A DNA stretch of 64,000 nucleotides, taken from positions 1,550,001-1,614,000 of the forward strand of contig NZ_CP048817.1 of the NCBI RefSeq assembly GCF_014171475.1. The letters run 5' to 3'. Below, piece after piece: positions 27,925-37,741 of this stretch (position 1 is its first letter; every line of letters begins with the position of its first letter). Source of the DNA: Sphingomonas sp. So64.6b (GTDB lineage Bacteria; Pseudomonadota; Alphaproteobacteria; Sphingomonadales; Sphingomonadaceae). The position numbers were made by a program, and so were the translations under genes. The notes beneath the pieces were generated by a model, which did no database searches, had not been told where the DNA came from, and saw nothing but the letters and a program-made list of their open reading frames with translations.

Positions 27925-29713
27925 TGAGGATCGTACCCGGAGCTTTCGCGCTCAGCCGCACGCTCGACGCGCCGGCCATCCCGGGAAAGCGCGGCCACAT
28001 GCCTTGCGACAGGGCGATGCGGCTTGGCGAAACGCTCTTGCCGCTCTGGCTTTCGTACATCCAATAGTTGCGCAGCACGGTCGAGACATAACCGCGCGTT
28101 TCCCAATAGGGGATCGATTCGATGTAGAGCAAAGGATCGCCGCCATCCCGCGATTGGGCGTTCCACTGCTGCACCGGCGCCGGGCCGGCATTATAGGCGG
28201 CGATAACTTTGGGCAGAAGCCCGCCGGTCAAGGGCAGGTCGCGCAATTGTTCGAGATAGCTCTGTCCGACCTCGATATTGGTCGAGGGCCGGGTCAATGC
28301 CGAGCGGTCGAAGCTGCGGCCCTGCTTGCGCGCGATATCGCTCGCCGCGCCGGGGCGAACCTGCATCAGGCCGTAGGCGCCCGCGCTGCTCACCACATCG
28401 GTGCGGAACTTCGATTCCTGCAGCGTATGGGCATATACCAGCGAGCGATCGACCCGCCAGCCGCCATCGGGCGTCCAGTTGGGGGCGGGGTAACGTGCCT
28501 CCATCGAGGGCGTCGCACCGACCGGGCCGTTATGCGCCAGCCATACCAGCGTGCTGGGCAGGTTGAGGTTGGACGTGAGGCGCACCAGCGATCCGAATTC
28601 GCTCGGGTCGCCTAGTTTTGCCTGCTGCTTGATCACCTTGTCGGCGAGATCATTCTCGCCAATCTCGACCAGAGCGGCGGCGACACGGACGTTGGGACGG
28701 CGGCCGAGCGCCTGCCAGTCGCCCGCCACATAATTGGAAGCGCGCGGGGCGGCGTCGCGGATGCCGAGCGTCTGGCGCGCGAGCAGCCCATAGAATGTCT
28801 CGCGATATTGCGACGCGCTCTTCAGCCGCGCTTCGATCCGGTCGGGCCGGCCGCATGCCATGTCGGCGCGCGATGCCCAGTATAGCCCGGCGGCGCGCAG
28901 CTCTATTTCGCTCGCCCGCGCCGCGACGGTTTCGAAGCCGGCGCCGGCCGCCGCGCAATCATGTTGCCGCCATGCCGCCAGCGCAGCCACCCAATCACCC
29001 TGGATCGACCAGTCGCCGACACCGCGTGCGGCCTTCGCCGCCATGGTGCGCGCATTGGCGTCGTCGCCCTGCAGGAAATAAATCCAGGAGACTTTCTGCT
29101 GCCATTCGGTTTCGGCCTCGGGGGACAGTCCTTCGGTCGTCTCGAGCAGTGCCTGAGCCTCCGCGCCGCGATCCTCCTTGACCAGCGGCTGCATCTTGAT
29201 CGCCAGTTCAGCGGCGACGAGATCGCTCTTGATGCTCTTGGCCCGCGAGCGAACCGGCGCGCTGCCAAGCCAGGTGAGGCGGCGCATTTCAGGGAGCGTG
29301 GGCAATTCAAGCGCACCACGTGATCGCGCCATGGTCAGCATCTGTGCGGCCTGGGGCAATTCGGGCGCTTCGCTGAGCAACTTCATCAGCGGATCGAGGT
29401 CCGCCTTGGGTGAGCCCTTGGCGGTGAGCATTTCGGCCTTGGCGATCGCGTGGAGCGGACCCGGCTTCATCGAATCGAGTTGAAGCTGCGCATCGAGCCA
29501 TTTCTGCGCGCGGATGCTGGCAAACACGGCGCGATAGCCGTCGCGCTGGGCGGAATCGAGCTGGGTCGGAATGCCATTGCCGCTCCGGGGTGTCGACGGA
29601 ACCGCCGCGTCGCCGCTTTCGGCGGCATTTGCCTGGGCGAGCGGCATGGCCGCAAGCGCACAACCCAGAAGCGTTTTGCCCAGCAAGGCCTTTACGGTCG
29701 CGGTGCGGATCAC
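27914..29713 (-). CDS. Soluble lytic murein transglycosylase (SLT family)
   Basis: About 599 residues. A Sec signal peptide ([20 protein letters not shown]...QANA) is followed by a long alpha-helical superhelical domain and a C-terminal lysozyme-like SLT domain with the catalytic Glu in [15 protein letters not shown], then [13 protein letters not shown] and [12 protein letters not shown]. It cleaves the glycan strands of peptidoglycan in the periplasm. A GTG at 29713 is the best start: it overlaps the upstream gene's stop by 4 bp (GTGA) and places the signal peptide at the N-terminus. The first ATG in the frame, at 29752, would put extra charged residues ahead of it. Confidence 0.9.
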   Translation of the reverse strand: MIRTATVKALLGKTLLGCALAAMPLAQANAAESGDAAVPSTPRSGNGIPTQLDSAQRDGYRAVFASIRAQKWLDAQLQLDSMKPGPLHAIAKAEMLTAKGSPKADLDPLMKLLSEAPELPQAAQMLTMARSRGALELPTLPEMRRLTWLGSAPVRSRAKSIKSDLVAAELAIKMQPLVKEDRGAEAQALLETTEGLSPEAETEWQQKVSWIYFLQGDDANARTMAAKAARGVGDWSIQGDWVAALAAWRQHDCAAAGAGFETVAARASEIELRAAGLYWASRADMACGRPDRIEARLKSASQYRETFYGLLARQTLGIRDAAPRASNYVAGDWQALGRRPNVRVAAALVEIGENDLADKVIKQQAKLGDPSEFGSLVRLTSNLNLPSTLVWLAHNGPVGATPSMEARYPAPNWTPDGGWRVDRSLVYAHTLQESKFRTDVVSSAGAYGLMQVRPGAASDIARKQGRSFDRSALTRPSTNIEVGQSYLEQLRDLPLTGGLLPKVIAAYNAGPAPVQQWNAQSRDGGDPLLYIESIPYWETRGYVSTVLRNYWMYESQSGKSVSPSRIALSQGMWPRFPGMAGASSVRLSAKAPGTILSAN

Positions 29714-30456
29714 GATTCCAATCCCCCGATCAACATTTGCAGGTCTTTCCACGCTTCGGCTTTGTAGGCCGGTTTCTCGAGCAGGAAGCGCGGATGGAAA
29801 CTCGCCACCGCCTCAATGCCAATCTCCACCGTGCCAAGATTAAGGTTAAGCGATCGTAAACCACCGCGTGCCCGCGCTGCGTCCGCCCCGAGCAGCGCAC
29901 GGCTCGGCGCATTGCCCAGCAAAAGCAGCCTTTTCGGCGCGGCGAGCGCGACATGATGGCGGGCGAGTTCGTTGAGGCGCTCCTCGATCTCTGGCGACAC
30001 GCGACCGCTCGCCGGCCGTGAAGTGCAGACCGCGGCAAGATAGACCGAATCCCGGTCGCGGCCGATTGCCGCGAGCATGCGGTCAAACAATCGTCCAGCC
30101 GCGCCACTCAACAAAATGCCCGCCTCGGCATCCTCACGCTCGGGCAGATCGACCAGGATCATCAATCCCGATGATGCCGCGCCTGTCGCCGCGATCAGCG
30201 TACCGGGCCAGCCGGCCTCCGGCGTGTCGGGACCACCCCGCCACATGGCGAACGCCTCAAGCGTATCGGGGAGCGGCTCGGCCTGGGGAGCAGGTGCCGT
30301 TACGGAAGATTGGGTCGTTTCGGGCGAAGCCGGCGCCGCACGCGCCAGCCAGTTGCGCGGCGCTTCGTCGATCGTCGCGTCGACCCCGGCATCGCGCCAC
30401 CAGTCTATCGCGCTCGCTGCGGCATATCGCCAGTCGAAATTTTGGTCAGCCCCCAT
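29710..30456 (-). CDS. Uracil-DNA glycosylase superfamily protein lacking Fe-S cysteines
   Basis: About 248 residues. An Ala/Pro-rich N-terminal third is followed by a UDG-superfamily domain: LVDLPEREDAEAGILLSGAAGRLFDRML matches the motif A region of family 4/5 enzymes (PGxxED...G.AG..LD; quoted as DLPEREDAEAG and GAAGRLFDRML), and ASFHPRFLLEKP matches the HP-containing motif. The four Cys that bind the 4Fe-4S cluster in family 4 are absent; only one Cys (AAVCTSRP) remains. It may be a divergent or inactive glycosylase. The ATG at 30456 with TAAGG upstream is preferred over the GTG at 30474. It overlaps the transglycosylase gene by 4 bp. Confidence 0.75.
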   Translation of the reverse strand: MGADQNFDWRYAAASAIDWWRDAGVDATIDEAPRNWLARAAPASPETTQSSVTAPAPQAEPLPDTLEAFAMWRGGPDTPEAGWPGTLIAATGAASSGLMILVDLPEREDAEAGILLSGAAGRLFDRMLAAIGRDRDSVYLAAVCTSRPASGRVSPEIEERLNELARHHVALAAPKRLLLLGNAPSRALLGADAARARGGLRSLNLNLGTVEIGIEAVASFHPRFLLEKPAYKAEAWKDLQMLIGGLES

Positions 30457-30572
30457 CACTTGCCTTAGAGTCACTAGTTGACGGCGCGGTCAATTCGCTG
30501 GCACCGGGACAAGGACAAGGCGTTCCCGCAACGCGACGAGCGTGCATGGGGACACCCCGACGGAGGACTAAG

Positions 30573-32234
30573 ATGAGCGACCGTGAGTCGATGCCCTATG
30601 ACGTGGTGATCGTCGGCGCAGGCCCGGCGGGCCTTTCCGCAGCGATCCGGTTGAAGCAACTGGCGGCCGAAAAAGGCAGCGAACTGTCGGTCTGCGTACT
30701 CGAAAAGGGCTCCGAGGTTGGGGCGCATATCCTGTCGGGCGCGGTGGTCGATCCCAAGGGGCTGGATGAGCTGATCCCCGACTGGCGCGAGCGCGGCTGT
30801 CCGATGGCCGAAGTACCGGTCAACGACAACCAGCACTGGATCCTGACCAGGACCAAGCAGTTCGGCATGCCGCATTTCGTCACACCGCCATTCATGCACA
30901 ACAAGGGCACCTATACCGGCAGCCTGGGCGGTCTTTGCCGTTGGTTGGCGGGCCAGGCAGAAGAGCTGGGCGTCGAGATTTTTCCGGGCTTCGCAGCGGC
31001 GGAAATACTGTTCAACGAGGATGGATCGGTCAAGGGCGTGGCGACCGGCGACATGGGCGTGGCGCGCGATGGCACGCATAAGCCCGATTATACGCCGGGC
31101 CTTGAGCTGCACGCCAAATACACCTTTTTCGGCGAGGGCGTGCGCGGGCATCTGTCGAAGGAGCTGATTCGCAATTTCGAACTCGCCAAGGACAGCCAAC
31201 CGCAGGTTTATGGCCTGGGGATCAAGGAGTTGTGGGACATTGATCCCGAAAACCACTTCCCCGGCCGTGTGATCCATACCCAGGGCTGGCCGCTGACCGA
31301 AACCGAGGGCTCGAATGGCGGCGGGTTCCTCTATCATCAGGCCAATGGACAGGTCGCGCTCGGTTTCGTCACCTGGCTCAACTATTCCAATCCCTATCTC
31401 TCGCCGTTCAATGAGATGCAGCGCTGGAAGACGCATCCGGCGATCGCCGCGATCCTGAAGGGTGGCAAGCGCGTGTCGTATGGCGCGCGGGCGATCAGCG
31501 ATGGTGGTTTCCAGTCGGTACCGAAACTGGTCTTTCCCGGTGGTGCGCTGATCGGCGACAGCGCCGGATTCCTCAATGTGCCGCGCATCAAGGGCACCCA
31601 CACCGCGATGAAATCGGGCATGATGGCTGCAGAGGCCGCGTTCGATGCGGTGGCGGCAGGCCGCGAGCATGACGAGCTTGCCGCCTTCCCCGAGGCCTAC
31701 AAGACAAGCTGGGTCGCCAAGGAATTGTCCAAGGTCCGCAACGTCCTGCCGTTGGTCGAGAAATTCGGCGACCTGATCGGATCGGGTCTGGCGGGCATCA
31801 CCATGTGGGCCGAACATCTGGGTGTGAAGATGCCTTTCACGATGAAGCATCATCCGGATAATGAAAGCCTGTGGCGCAAGGATCTGGTCAAACCGATCGC
31901 CTATCCCAAGCCCGATGGCGTGCTGACCTTCGACCGCTTGTCCTCGGTATTCCTGTCGAACACCAACCATGAGGAGGATCAGCCGGTCCATCTGACGCTC
32001 AAGGACCCGGACATTCCGGTCGCCTATGACCTGCCAATGTATGACGAGCCGGCGCAACGCTATTGCCCGGCGGGCGTTTATGAGATCGTCGGTGAGGAAA
32101 CCGGCGACCCGAAGTTCGTCATCAACGCGCAAAACTGCGTCCACTGCAAGACGTGCGACATCAAGGACCCGACCCAGAATATCAACTGGGTCGTGCCCGA
32201 GGGCGGTGGAGGACCGAATTATCCCAACATGTAA
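30573..32234 (+). CDS. Electron transfer flavoprotein-ubiquinone oxidoreductase
   Basis: A 553-residue membrane-associated flavoprotein that passes electrons from ETF (fatty-acid and amino-acid oxidation) to ubiquinone. The N-terminal FAD motif is VVIVGAGPAGLSAAIRLK; the C-terminal part carries the 4Fe-4S ligands in YCPAGVYEIV and CVHCKTCDIKDPTQNINWV. The middle has GGSLGGLCRWL-type and LTFDRLSSVFLSNTNHEEDQ segments typical of the family. GGAGGA precedes the ATG at 30573. It is divergent from the UDG-like gene. The downstream TPR gene overlaps its end. Confidence 0.96.
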   Translation: MSDRESMPYDVVIVGAGPAGLSAAIRLKQLAAEKGSELSVCVLEKGSEVGAHILSGAVVDPKGLDELIPDWRERGCPMAEVPVNDNQHWILTRTKQFGMPHFVTPPFMHNKGTYTGSLGGLCRWLAGQAEELGVEIFPGFAAAEILFNEDGSVKGVATGDMGVARDGTHKPDYTPGLELHAKYTFFGEGVRGHLSKELIRNFELAKDSQPQVYGLGIKELWDIDPENHFPGRVIHTQGWPLTETEGSNGGGFLYHQANGQVALGFVTWLNYSNPYLSPFNEMQRWKTHPAIAAILKGGKRVSYGARAISDGGFQSVPKLVFPGGALIGDSAGFLNVPRIKGTHTAMKSGMMAAEAAFDAVAAGREHDELAAFPEAYKTSWVAKELSKVRNVLPLVEKFGDLIGSGLAGITMWAEHLGVKMPFTMKHHPDNESLWRKDLVKPIAYPKPDGVLTFDRLSSVFLSNTNHEEDQPVHLTLKDPDIPVAYDLPMYDEPAQRYCPAGVYEIVGEETGDPKFVINAQNCVHCKTCDIKDPTQNINWVVPEGGGGPNYPNM

Positions 32235-33843
32235 GCGCCTGTTATTGCTCGGCCTGACGCTCGGCGCTGCGAGCCCGGCATTTGCCGATGCCAGGCCTGC
32301 GAATGACCTTACCGCCTATGCTCGCGCTCGGGCGGCTGATGGCGACGGCCATACCCAGCTGGCGGCGGCGGGATATGATCAGGCTTTGCTTCAGGCACCG
32401 GAAAGCGTCACCGTGGCGCGTCGCGCCTATCGCGAGGCGCTGGAGGCCGGCGACGATGCGCTGATCGATCGTGCCGTCGCGGTACTCGACAAGAATGGCG
32501 CGGCCCCGCCCGATGCCGCCTTGCTTGCGCTCGCCACGGCTGTGAAGATGAATGACTTGCCGGCGCAAAAGGCTGCGCTGGCGCGCATCGCGACCAGCCC
32601 GTTCGAATTTATCCATGCGTCGCTTCAGGCGTGGGTGACGTTCGAGCAGGGCAAGGATGCATTGGCCGGATTGGACCCGGCCAAGGGCAAAGCGATCGCG
32701 CGCCGTTTCAACGCCGAAAATCGTGCTTTGTTGCTGATCGCGACGGGCCGGGTTGATGAAGGCGTGATCGCGCTTCGGGCGCTGATCGGGACCGATCAGG
32801 CGAGCCTCGACCTGAGGGTCAACGCGGCGCAACTGCTCGCCGGCCAAGGGCGTAACGATATCGCCCAATCGCTGTTGCGCGGCGACGATCGGGTGGTGGT
32901 CGCCTTCCGGTCGCGCCTCGGCACTGGCGTCAAGGCGTCGGCGTCGTTTGGCCTGTCGCGTCTGTTCCTGCGCCTCGCCGCCGACCTGGCTCAGGGCGAC
33001 CCGACACCGCTTTCGATTGCCTTGATCCGCGCCGCGCTACGCGTCGAGCCGGATAGCGATCGTGCGCGGCTGTTGCTCGCTGCCGCCTTGTCGAGCAACG
33101 ACGCGACCGAGGGCGCGCTCTCCACCTTGCAGGCAATCAAGCCGGATAGTCCTTTCTACCCGGTCGCGCTCGACGCGCGCGTCACCGTCCTCAACCACGC
33201 CGGCGACTCCGCCCGCGCGCTGCTCGCCGCGCAGGCGCTGTCGGCGTCACCGGGCGCCGACAGCGAAGATGCGACCCGGCTCGGCCAGCTAATGATCACC
33301 GCGCGTCGCTACGATGACGCGGCCAAGGCCTTCACGCTGTCGATCAAACGGGCAGGGGATGAGGTCAGCTGGGCGCACTATCTCCAGCTCGGCGGCGCGC
33401 TCGACCAGGCGAAACGCTGGCCCGAGGCCCGCAAGGCGCTCGAGCGGGCGGTCGCAATGGCGCCGCAGGAGCCGCTCGCGCTCAACTATCTCGCTTATGC
33501 GCGGATCGAGCGGAGCGAGAAAGTGGCGGAATCGCGCGCGATGCTCGAACGCGCAAGCAGCCTCGCGCCCGACGATGTCTCGATTACCGATTCGCTCGCC
33601 TGGTCTTATTTCCGGACCGGCGATGTGGCGCGTGCGCTGCCGTTGCTCGAGCGCGCCGCCAAGGCTGCGCCCGCCAATGGCGAGATCGCCGAGCATCTTG
33701 GCGATGCCTATTGGGCGGTCGGCCGCCGTTACGAGGCGCGCTATTCGTGGCGCGCGGCGGCGATCGTTGCCGAAACCGGCGACAGTGCGCGGCTCGCCGC
33801 GAAGATCGCCACAGGGCCGGCCGAGGTCAGTCAGCGCCCGTGA
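32206..33843 (+). CDS. Exported tetratricopeptide-repeat protein
   Basis: About 545 residues made of TPR-like helical repeats; the clearest is at the C-terminus, from EVSWAHYLQLGGALDQAKRW through LNYLAYARIERSEKVAESRA and ITDSLAWSYFRTGDVARALP. A signal peptide, CKRLLLLGLTLGAASPAFADA, shows it is exported. No ATG lies at the right place. A GTG at 32206 (product MEDRIIPTCKRLL...) inside the end of the ETF-QO gene, with CCGAGGG upstream, is the best standard start. An ATT at about 32219, behind GGAGG, is a less likely alternative. TPR proteins of this sort usually scaffold envelope complexes; the partner is unknown. ispE overlaps its stop by 4 bp. Confidence 0.82.
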   Translation: MEDRIIPTCKRLLLLGLTLGAASPAFADARPANDLTAYARARAADGDGHTQLAAAGYDQALLQAPESVTVARRAYREALEAGDDALIDRAVAVLDKNGAAPPDAALLALATAVKMNDLPAQKAALARIATSPFEFIHASLQAWVTFEQGKDALAGLDPAKGKAIARRFNAENRALLLIATGRVDEGVIALRALIGTDQASLDLRVNAAQLLAGQGRNDIAQSLLRGDDRVVVAFRSRLGTGVKASASFGLSRLFLRLAADLAQGDPTPLSIALIRAALRVEPDSDRARLLLAAALSSNDATEGALSTLQAIKPDSPFYPVALDARVTVLNHAGDSARALLAAQALSASPGADSEDATRLGQLMITARRYDDAAKAFTLSIKRAGDEVSWAHYLQLGGALDQAKRWPEARKALERAVAMAPQEPLALNYLAYARIERSEKVAESRAMLERASSLAPDDVSITDSLAWSYFRTGDVARALPLLERAAKAAPANGEIAEHLGDAYWAVGRRYEARYSWRAAAIVAETGDSARLAAKIATGPAEVSQRP

Positions 33844-34670
33844 TCGTCGAGCAAGCGCCGGCCAAGATAAATCTCGCGTTGCACGTTCGCGCGCGCCGGG
33901 CGGATGGCTATCATGAGATCGAGACGCTGTTCGCTTTCCTGAGAGATGGTGACATGGTTACGATAGAACCATCTGTAAAGGATGGATTTCAACTGTCGGG
34001 CCCCTATGCGCCCGACTTGGTCGAACAGGCTGATAATCTGGTCACTCAGGCGGCAGAGCGCTTCCGCGATATATTCGATCTGTATCAGCCGGTCCTGATC
34101 ACGCTCGATAAGCATTTGCCGGTCGCATCGGGAATCGGCGGCGGTTCGGCCGATGCCGCCGCCACCTTGCGCGGACTCGCGCGGCTGAATGGCATTCCAG
34201 CTGACGATCGCCGTCTGTTCGATTGCGCCGAAGCTTTGGGTTCCGACGTTCCGGCGTGTCTTGCGGGCAAGACCGCCATGGGCAGGGGCAGGGGGGAACA
34301 ACTGGACTATACTGACGGCCTAGCCGGCACGCCCGTCCTGCTGGTCAATCCGAGTGCGGCGGTGTCCACGGCCGCGGTTTTTCGGGCGTGGGACGGTGTC
34401 GATCGCGGCTCCATCGCGGAGGGCGCGCTGCTTGATCGCGCTTTGACGGGGCGGAACGATCTCGAGGCGCCGGCCCGGATGATCGCGCCGGTGATCGATA
34501 ATGTACTCAATGCCTTGCGTGCCCATCGCGACCCCATCCTGGTCCGCATGTCCGGCTCGGGTGCGACCTGCTTTGCACTATATAGCAGCGAGCAAGACCG
34601 GCACGCTGCCGCAAGGGCGATCCGGGCGGACAAGCCCGCCTGGTGGTGTCTCGAATCGGCACTCGCATGA
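33840..34670 (+). CDS. ispE: 4-diphosphocytidyl-2-C-methyl-D-erythritol kinase
   Basis: A 276-residue GHMP kinase of the MEP isoprenoid pathway, phosphorylating CDP-ME. The substrate-binding start EQAPAKINLALHVRARRADGYHE and the GHMP ATP loop PVASGIGGGSADAAATLRGLA are clear, and RMSGSGATCFALY near the C-terminus is the third GHMP motif. The start is a GTG at 33840, overlapping the TPR gene's stop as GTGA; an upstream frame extension is TPR shadow. Confidence 0.95.
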   Translation: MIVEQAPAKINLALHVRARRADGYHEIETLFAFLRDGDMVTIEPSVKDGFQLSGPYAPDLVEQADNLVTQAAERFRDIFDLYQPVLITLDKHLPVASGIGGGSADAAATLRGLARLNGIPADDRRLFDCAEALGSDVPACLAGKTAMGRGRGEQLDYTDGLAGTPVLLVNPSAAVSTAAVFRAWDGVDRGSIAEGALLDRALTGRNDLEAPARMIAPVIDNVLNALRAHRDPILVRMSGSGATCFALYSSEQDRHAAARAIRADKPAWWCLESALA

Positions 34671-34833
34671 CAGTTTTCCGCCCCGAAACGGCACAGCCAC
34701 CCGTGCCTCGCCGTCACGCCCCTTCGTACGGCACGTCTGGCATCGCTCTTGCTCAGTGGTATCCGAACGGATCCGGTGCCTTGGGCGCTGCGTCCGCCGA
34801 TGGTCCACGGTCCCCCCGCGCGCCATCTGACCG

Positions 34834-34871
34834 GAAGGGCGGTGGGCATGGTTCCGCCGCCCTTCTTTCTT
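34834..34871 (+). terminator. Strong hairpin with T-rich tail just before the N-formylglutamate amidohydrolase gene
   Basis: GAAGGGCGGTGG pairs with CCGCCGCCCTTC (one G-T pair) around a loop of about 8 nt, followed by TTTCTT. This is a good rho-independent terminator for the ispE transcript, but it ends only about 5-10 bases before the ATG at 34876, so it also forms that gene's immediate leader. The 160 bp between the ispE stop and the hairpin hold no supported gene. Confidence 0.75.
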
Positions 34872-34875
34872 GGTC

Positions 34876-35610
34876 ATGAGCCTGCCCAACATTCTCGACG
34901 GAAAAAGCGGCGGCATCCTGCTGATCTGCGACCATGCATCCAATGCTGTCCCCATGGGCGTCGACCTGGGTATCGAGGCGGCGCTGCTCGACAAGCATAT
35001 CGCGATCGATATTGGTGCCGGTCCGCTGACCCAGGCGCTCGCCAGCACGCTCGGCGTGCCGGCGATCTTTGCGACCGTATCGCGCCTGGTCATCGACCTG
35101 CATCGTCAGCCCGATCACCCCTCGCTGATCCCGGCGGCCAGCGATGGTCATATGATCCCCGGTAACGAGGGTCTTGATCGCGCCGCGCATATTGCCCGTT
35201 TTCACGCCCCCTATCACCGCACGCTCGCCACGCTGATCAGGCGGCATCGGCCGACCTTGCTGGCGTCGATCCACAGCTTCACGCCCGACCTGGAAAGCAG
35301 CGGAACAGGCCGTCGACCATGGGAGGCGGGAATTCTCTACAATCGCGACACGCGGGCGGCGCATCTGGCGATCGACCTGTTGCGCGAAAGGGGCATCGTG
35401 ACCGGCGATAACGAGCCCTATTCCGGCCGTATCCTCAATGCCACGCTCAACCGGCATGGTGAGGCCAACGGCATCGCCAGCCTGGCGATCGAGATCCGCA
35501 ACGACGGCATCGCGGATGCCGCCGGCGTGGCGCACTGGAACGAAATTCTCGCGCCGATGCTCGAAACCGTGCGCAACAGACTTGCGTCAAAGGGCCCTCT
35601 CGCGACATAG
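34876..35610 (+). CDS. N-formylglutamate amidohydrolase family protein
   Basis: A 244-residue zinc-dependent amidohydrolase of the HutG/FGase family, which releases formate from N-formylglutamate at the end of one histidine-degradation branch. Key parts are ILLICDHASNAVP at the N-terminus, SRLVIDLHRQPDHPSLIP, FHAPYHRTLATLI and LLASIHSFTPDLES with likely zinc ligands. No other hut gene is adjacent, so the true substrate may differ. The ATG at 34876 is the conserved start, but no ribosome-binding site is visible; a terminator-like hairpin occupies that place. Confidence 0.85.
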   Translation: MSLPNILDGKSGGILLICDHASNAVPMGVDLGIEAALLDKHIAIDIGAGPLTQALASTLGVPAIFATVSRLVIDLHRQPDHPSLIPAASDGHMIPGNEGLDRAAHIARFHAPYHRTLATLIRRHRPTLLASIHSFTPDLESSGTGRRPWEAGILYNRDTRAAHLAIDLLRERGIVTGDNEPYSGRILNATLNRHGEANGIASLAIEIRNDGIADAAGVAHWNEILAPMLETVRNRLASKGPLAT

Positions 35611-35619
35611 GCTTTCGCC

Positions 35620-37341
35620 ATGACCCGTATATTCGACAAATCTCGCCTGCCGAGCCGCCATGTTTCCGTAGGTCCCGAGCGCGCTCCGCACCGCAGTTAT
35701 TATTATGCAATGGGCATATCCGAAGAGGATATCGCCAAGCCCTTTATCGGGCTGGCCAGCGCCGGCAACAATTCCGCGCCGTGCAACACGACGCTCGATG
35801 CGCAGGCCGATGCCGCACAAGCCGGGGTGATCGCGGGCGGCGGCATGCCGCGGCGCTTCAACACGATCACCGTCACCGACGGCATCGCGATGGGCCATCA
35901 GGGCATGAAATCTTCGCTGGTCAGCCGCGAAGTGATCGCCGATTCGGTCGAGCTCAGCGTGCGCGGGCATTGCTATGACGGGCTGGTTGGTTTCGCAGGT
36001 TGCGACAAATCGCTGCCCGGTATGATGATGGCGATGCTGCGTCTCAACGTGCCGAGCATCTTCGTTTATGGCGGATCGATCCTCCCCGGTAGCTATCATG
36101 GCAAGGACGTTACCGTTGTCGACGTGTTCGAGGCGGTCGGCAAATATGCCGCCGGCGGATGCCCGTTGCAGGAGCTGATCGAGCTCGAAAAGGTCGCGTG
36201 CCCCGGGCACGGCGCGTGCGGTGGCCAGTTTACCGCCAACACCATGGCCTGCGTCGGTGAAGCGATCGGCCTGTCGCTGCCCAATTCCAACATGATGCCG
36301 GCACCATATCGTGGCCGCGACGAGATCGCGCGCGCGGCGGGCGATCAGGTCATGGCGCTGATCGAGGCGAATATCCGGCCACGCGACATCTGCACGCGCG
36401 AGGCGTTCGTCAACGCGGCGCGGGTCGTCGCGGCCACCGGCGGCTCGACCAACGGCGCGCTGCATCTGCCCGCCATGGCCAATGAAGCGGGGATTGATTT
36501 CGACCTGTTCGACGTCGCGGAGGCATTTAAATCAACACCTTATATCGCTGACCTAAAACCTGGCGGTAAATATGTCGCCAAGGATATGTATGAAGCGGGC
36601 GGCGTTTATATGTTGATGAAGACGATGCTCGCCGGTGGTTTCCTCGACGGCAATTGCATGACCGTCACCGGCAAGACGCTGGGCGAGAATATCGATCAGG
36701 TGACATGGAATCCCGACCAGAAGGTGATCTACGACGTCAAGACGCCGATCACCGCGACTGGCGGCGTGGTCGGCCTGCGCGGCAGCCTCGCTCCCGACGG
36801 TGCGATCGTGAAAGTCGCCGGCATGCACCGCCTGCAGTTCAGCGGCCCGGCACGTGTGTTCGATTGTGAGGAGGATACGTTCGCGGCGGTCGAAGCGCGC
36901 GATATCGCCGAAGGCTGTGTCGTCGTTATTCGTTACGAAGGTCCCAAAGGTGGTCCTGGCATGCGCGAGATGCTCTCCACCACTGCCGCGCTTTATGGCC
37001 TTGGCCTGGGCGAGAAGGTCGCCTTGGTTACCGACGGGCGCTTTTCCGGCGCAACGCGCGGCTTCTGCATCGGTCATGTCGGCCCGGAAGCCGCCGAAGG
37101 CGGCCCGATCGCACTGGTCGAGGATGGCGACATGATCAGCATCGATGCCGCCGCCGGGACGATCGACCTCGATGTGGCCGAGGATGTGCTCGCCGAACGG
37201 CGCACCCGCTGGCAGCCGCGCGTGAATGATTACCAGTCCGGCGCGCTGTGGCGCTATGCGGCGACGGTCGGCCCGGCCTATAAGGGCGCGGTCACGCACC
37301 CGGGAGCCAGCGCCGAAACTCATGTCTATGCGGATATCTAG
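35620..37341 (+). CDS. ilvD: Dihydroxy-acid dehydratase
   Basis: A 573-residue Fe-S dehydratase of branched-chain amino-acid and pantothenate synthesis. Landmarks are [39 protein letters not shown] with the second cluster Cys, [30 protein letters not shown] and, near the end, [19 protein letters not shown]. Length and motifs fit IlvD rather than the paralogous Edd encoded at 4780-6597. It starts 9 bp after the preceding gene. A small lipoprotein gene begins inside its last codons. Confidence 0.97.
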   Translation: MTRIFDKSRLPSRHVSVGPERAPHRSYYYAMGISEEDIAKPFIGLASAGNNSAPCNTTLDAQADAAQAGVIAGGGMPRRFNTITVTDGIAMGHQGMKSSLVSREVIADSVELSVRGHCYDGLVGFAGCDKSLPGMMMAMLRLNVPSIFVYGGSILPGSYHGKDVTVVDVFEAVGKYAAGGCPLQELIELEKVACPGHGACGGQFTANTMACVGEAIGLSLPNSNMMPAPYRGRDEIARAAGDQVMALIEANIRPRDICTREAFVNAARVVAATGGSTNGALHLPAMANEAGIDFDLFDVAEAFKSTPYIADLKPGGKYVAKDMYEAGGVYMLMKTMLAGGFLDGNCMTVTGKTLGENIDQVTWNPDQKVIYDVKTPITATGGVVGLRGSLAPDGAIVKVAGMHRLQFSGPARVFDCEEDTFAAVEARDIAEGCVVVIRYEGPKGGPGMREMLSTTAALYGLGLGEKVALVTDGRFSGATRGFCIGHVGPEAAEGGPIALVEDGDMISIDAAAGTIDLDVAEDVLAERRTRWQPRVNDYQSGALWRYAATVGPAYKGAVTHPGASAETHVYADI

Positions 37342-37741
37342 CGCAGTACAGCTTGCCCCCATTGTCTTTGTGCTCGCCATGGCATGTGGCGAGACCAAGA
37401 CCGATCACGGCACGCTTGCCAAGGTCGAGGCCGAACAACGCGCCGCGGTCGAGGACAAAGGCGAGCTGGTTTGCGCGCAGAGCGGATCGACCGACTTCGT
37501 GCGCGATTGCACCGTGGACCGTGAAACCACGGCGGACGGGTTGGTCCTGACCGTCCGTCATCCCGACGGCGCATTCCACCGCCTGCTGGTGACCAAAGAC
37601 GGTCGCGGCCTGATCGCTGCGGACGGCGCCGAACCGGCCAAGGTTACCATTATCGACAAGGACCGGATCGAAGTGGCGCTCGGCGGCGATCGTTATCGCC
37701 TGCCGGCCACGATCAAGGCGGCAGCCGCAACGAAGCCATGA
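37328..37741 (+). CDS. Small lipoprotein of unknown function
   Basis: A 137-residue predicted lipoprotein. The N-terminus [20 protein letters not shown] is a lipoprotein signal peptide with the modified Cys at position 20, followed by [10 protein letters not shown]. The mature domain has a second Cys pair region (LVCAQSG, RDCTVD) and beta-strand-rich sequence ending [15 protein letters not shown]. The ATG at 37328 overlaps the ilvD end by 14 bp, and the stop overlaps the next gene by 4 bp (ATGA). I do not recognise the family, although similar small lipoproteins are common in sphingomonads. Confidence 0.75.
   Translation: MRISSAVQLAPIVFVLAMACGETKTDHGTLAKVEAEQRAAVEDKGELVCAQSGSTDFVRDCTVDRETTADGLVLTVRHPDGAFHRLLVTKDGRGLIAADGAEPAKVTIIDKDRIEVALGGDRYRLPATIKAAAATKP

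Noticed and set aside
34667..34879. A 70-residue frame whose ATG overlaps the ispE stop as ATGA
   Set aside because: The overlap is typical of a coupled gene, but the product is low in hydrophobic residues, has no recognisable motif, and its end runs through the terminator hairpin before the next gene.
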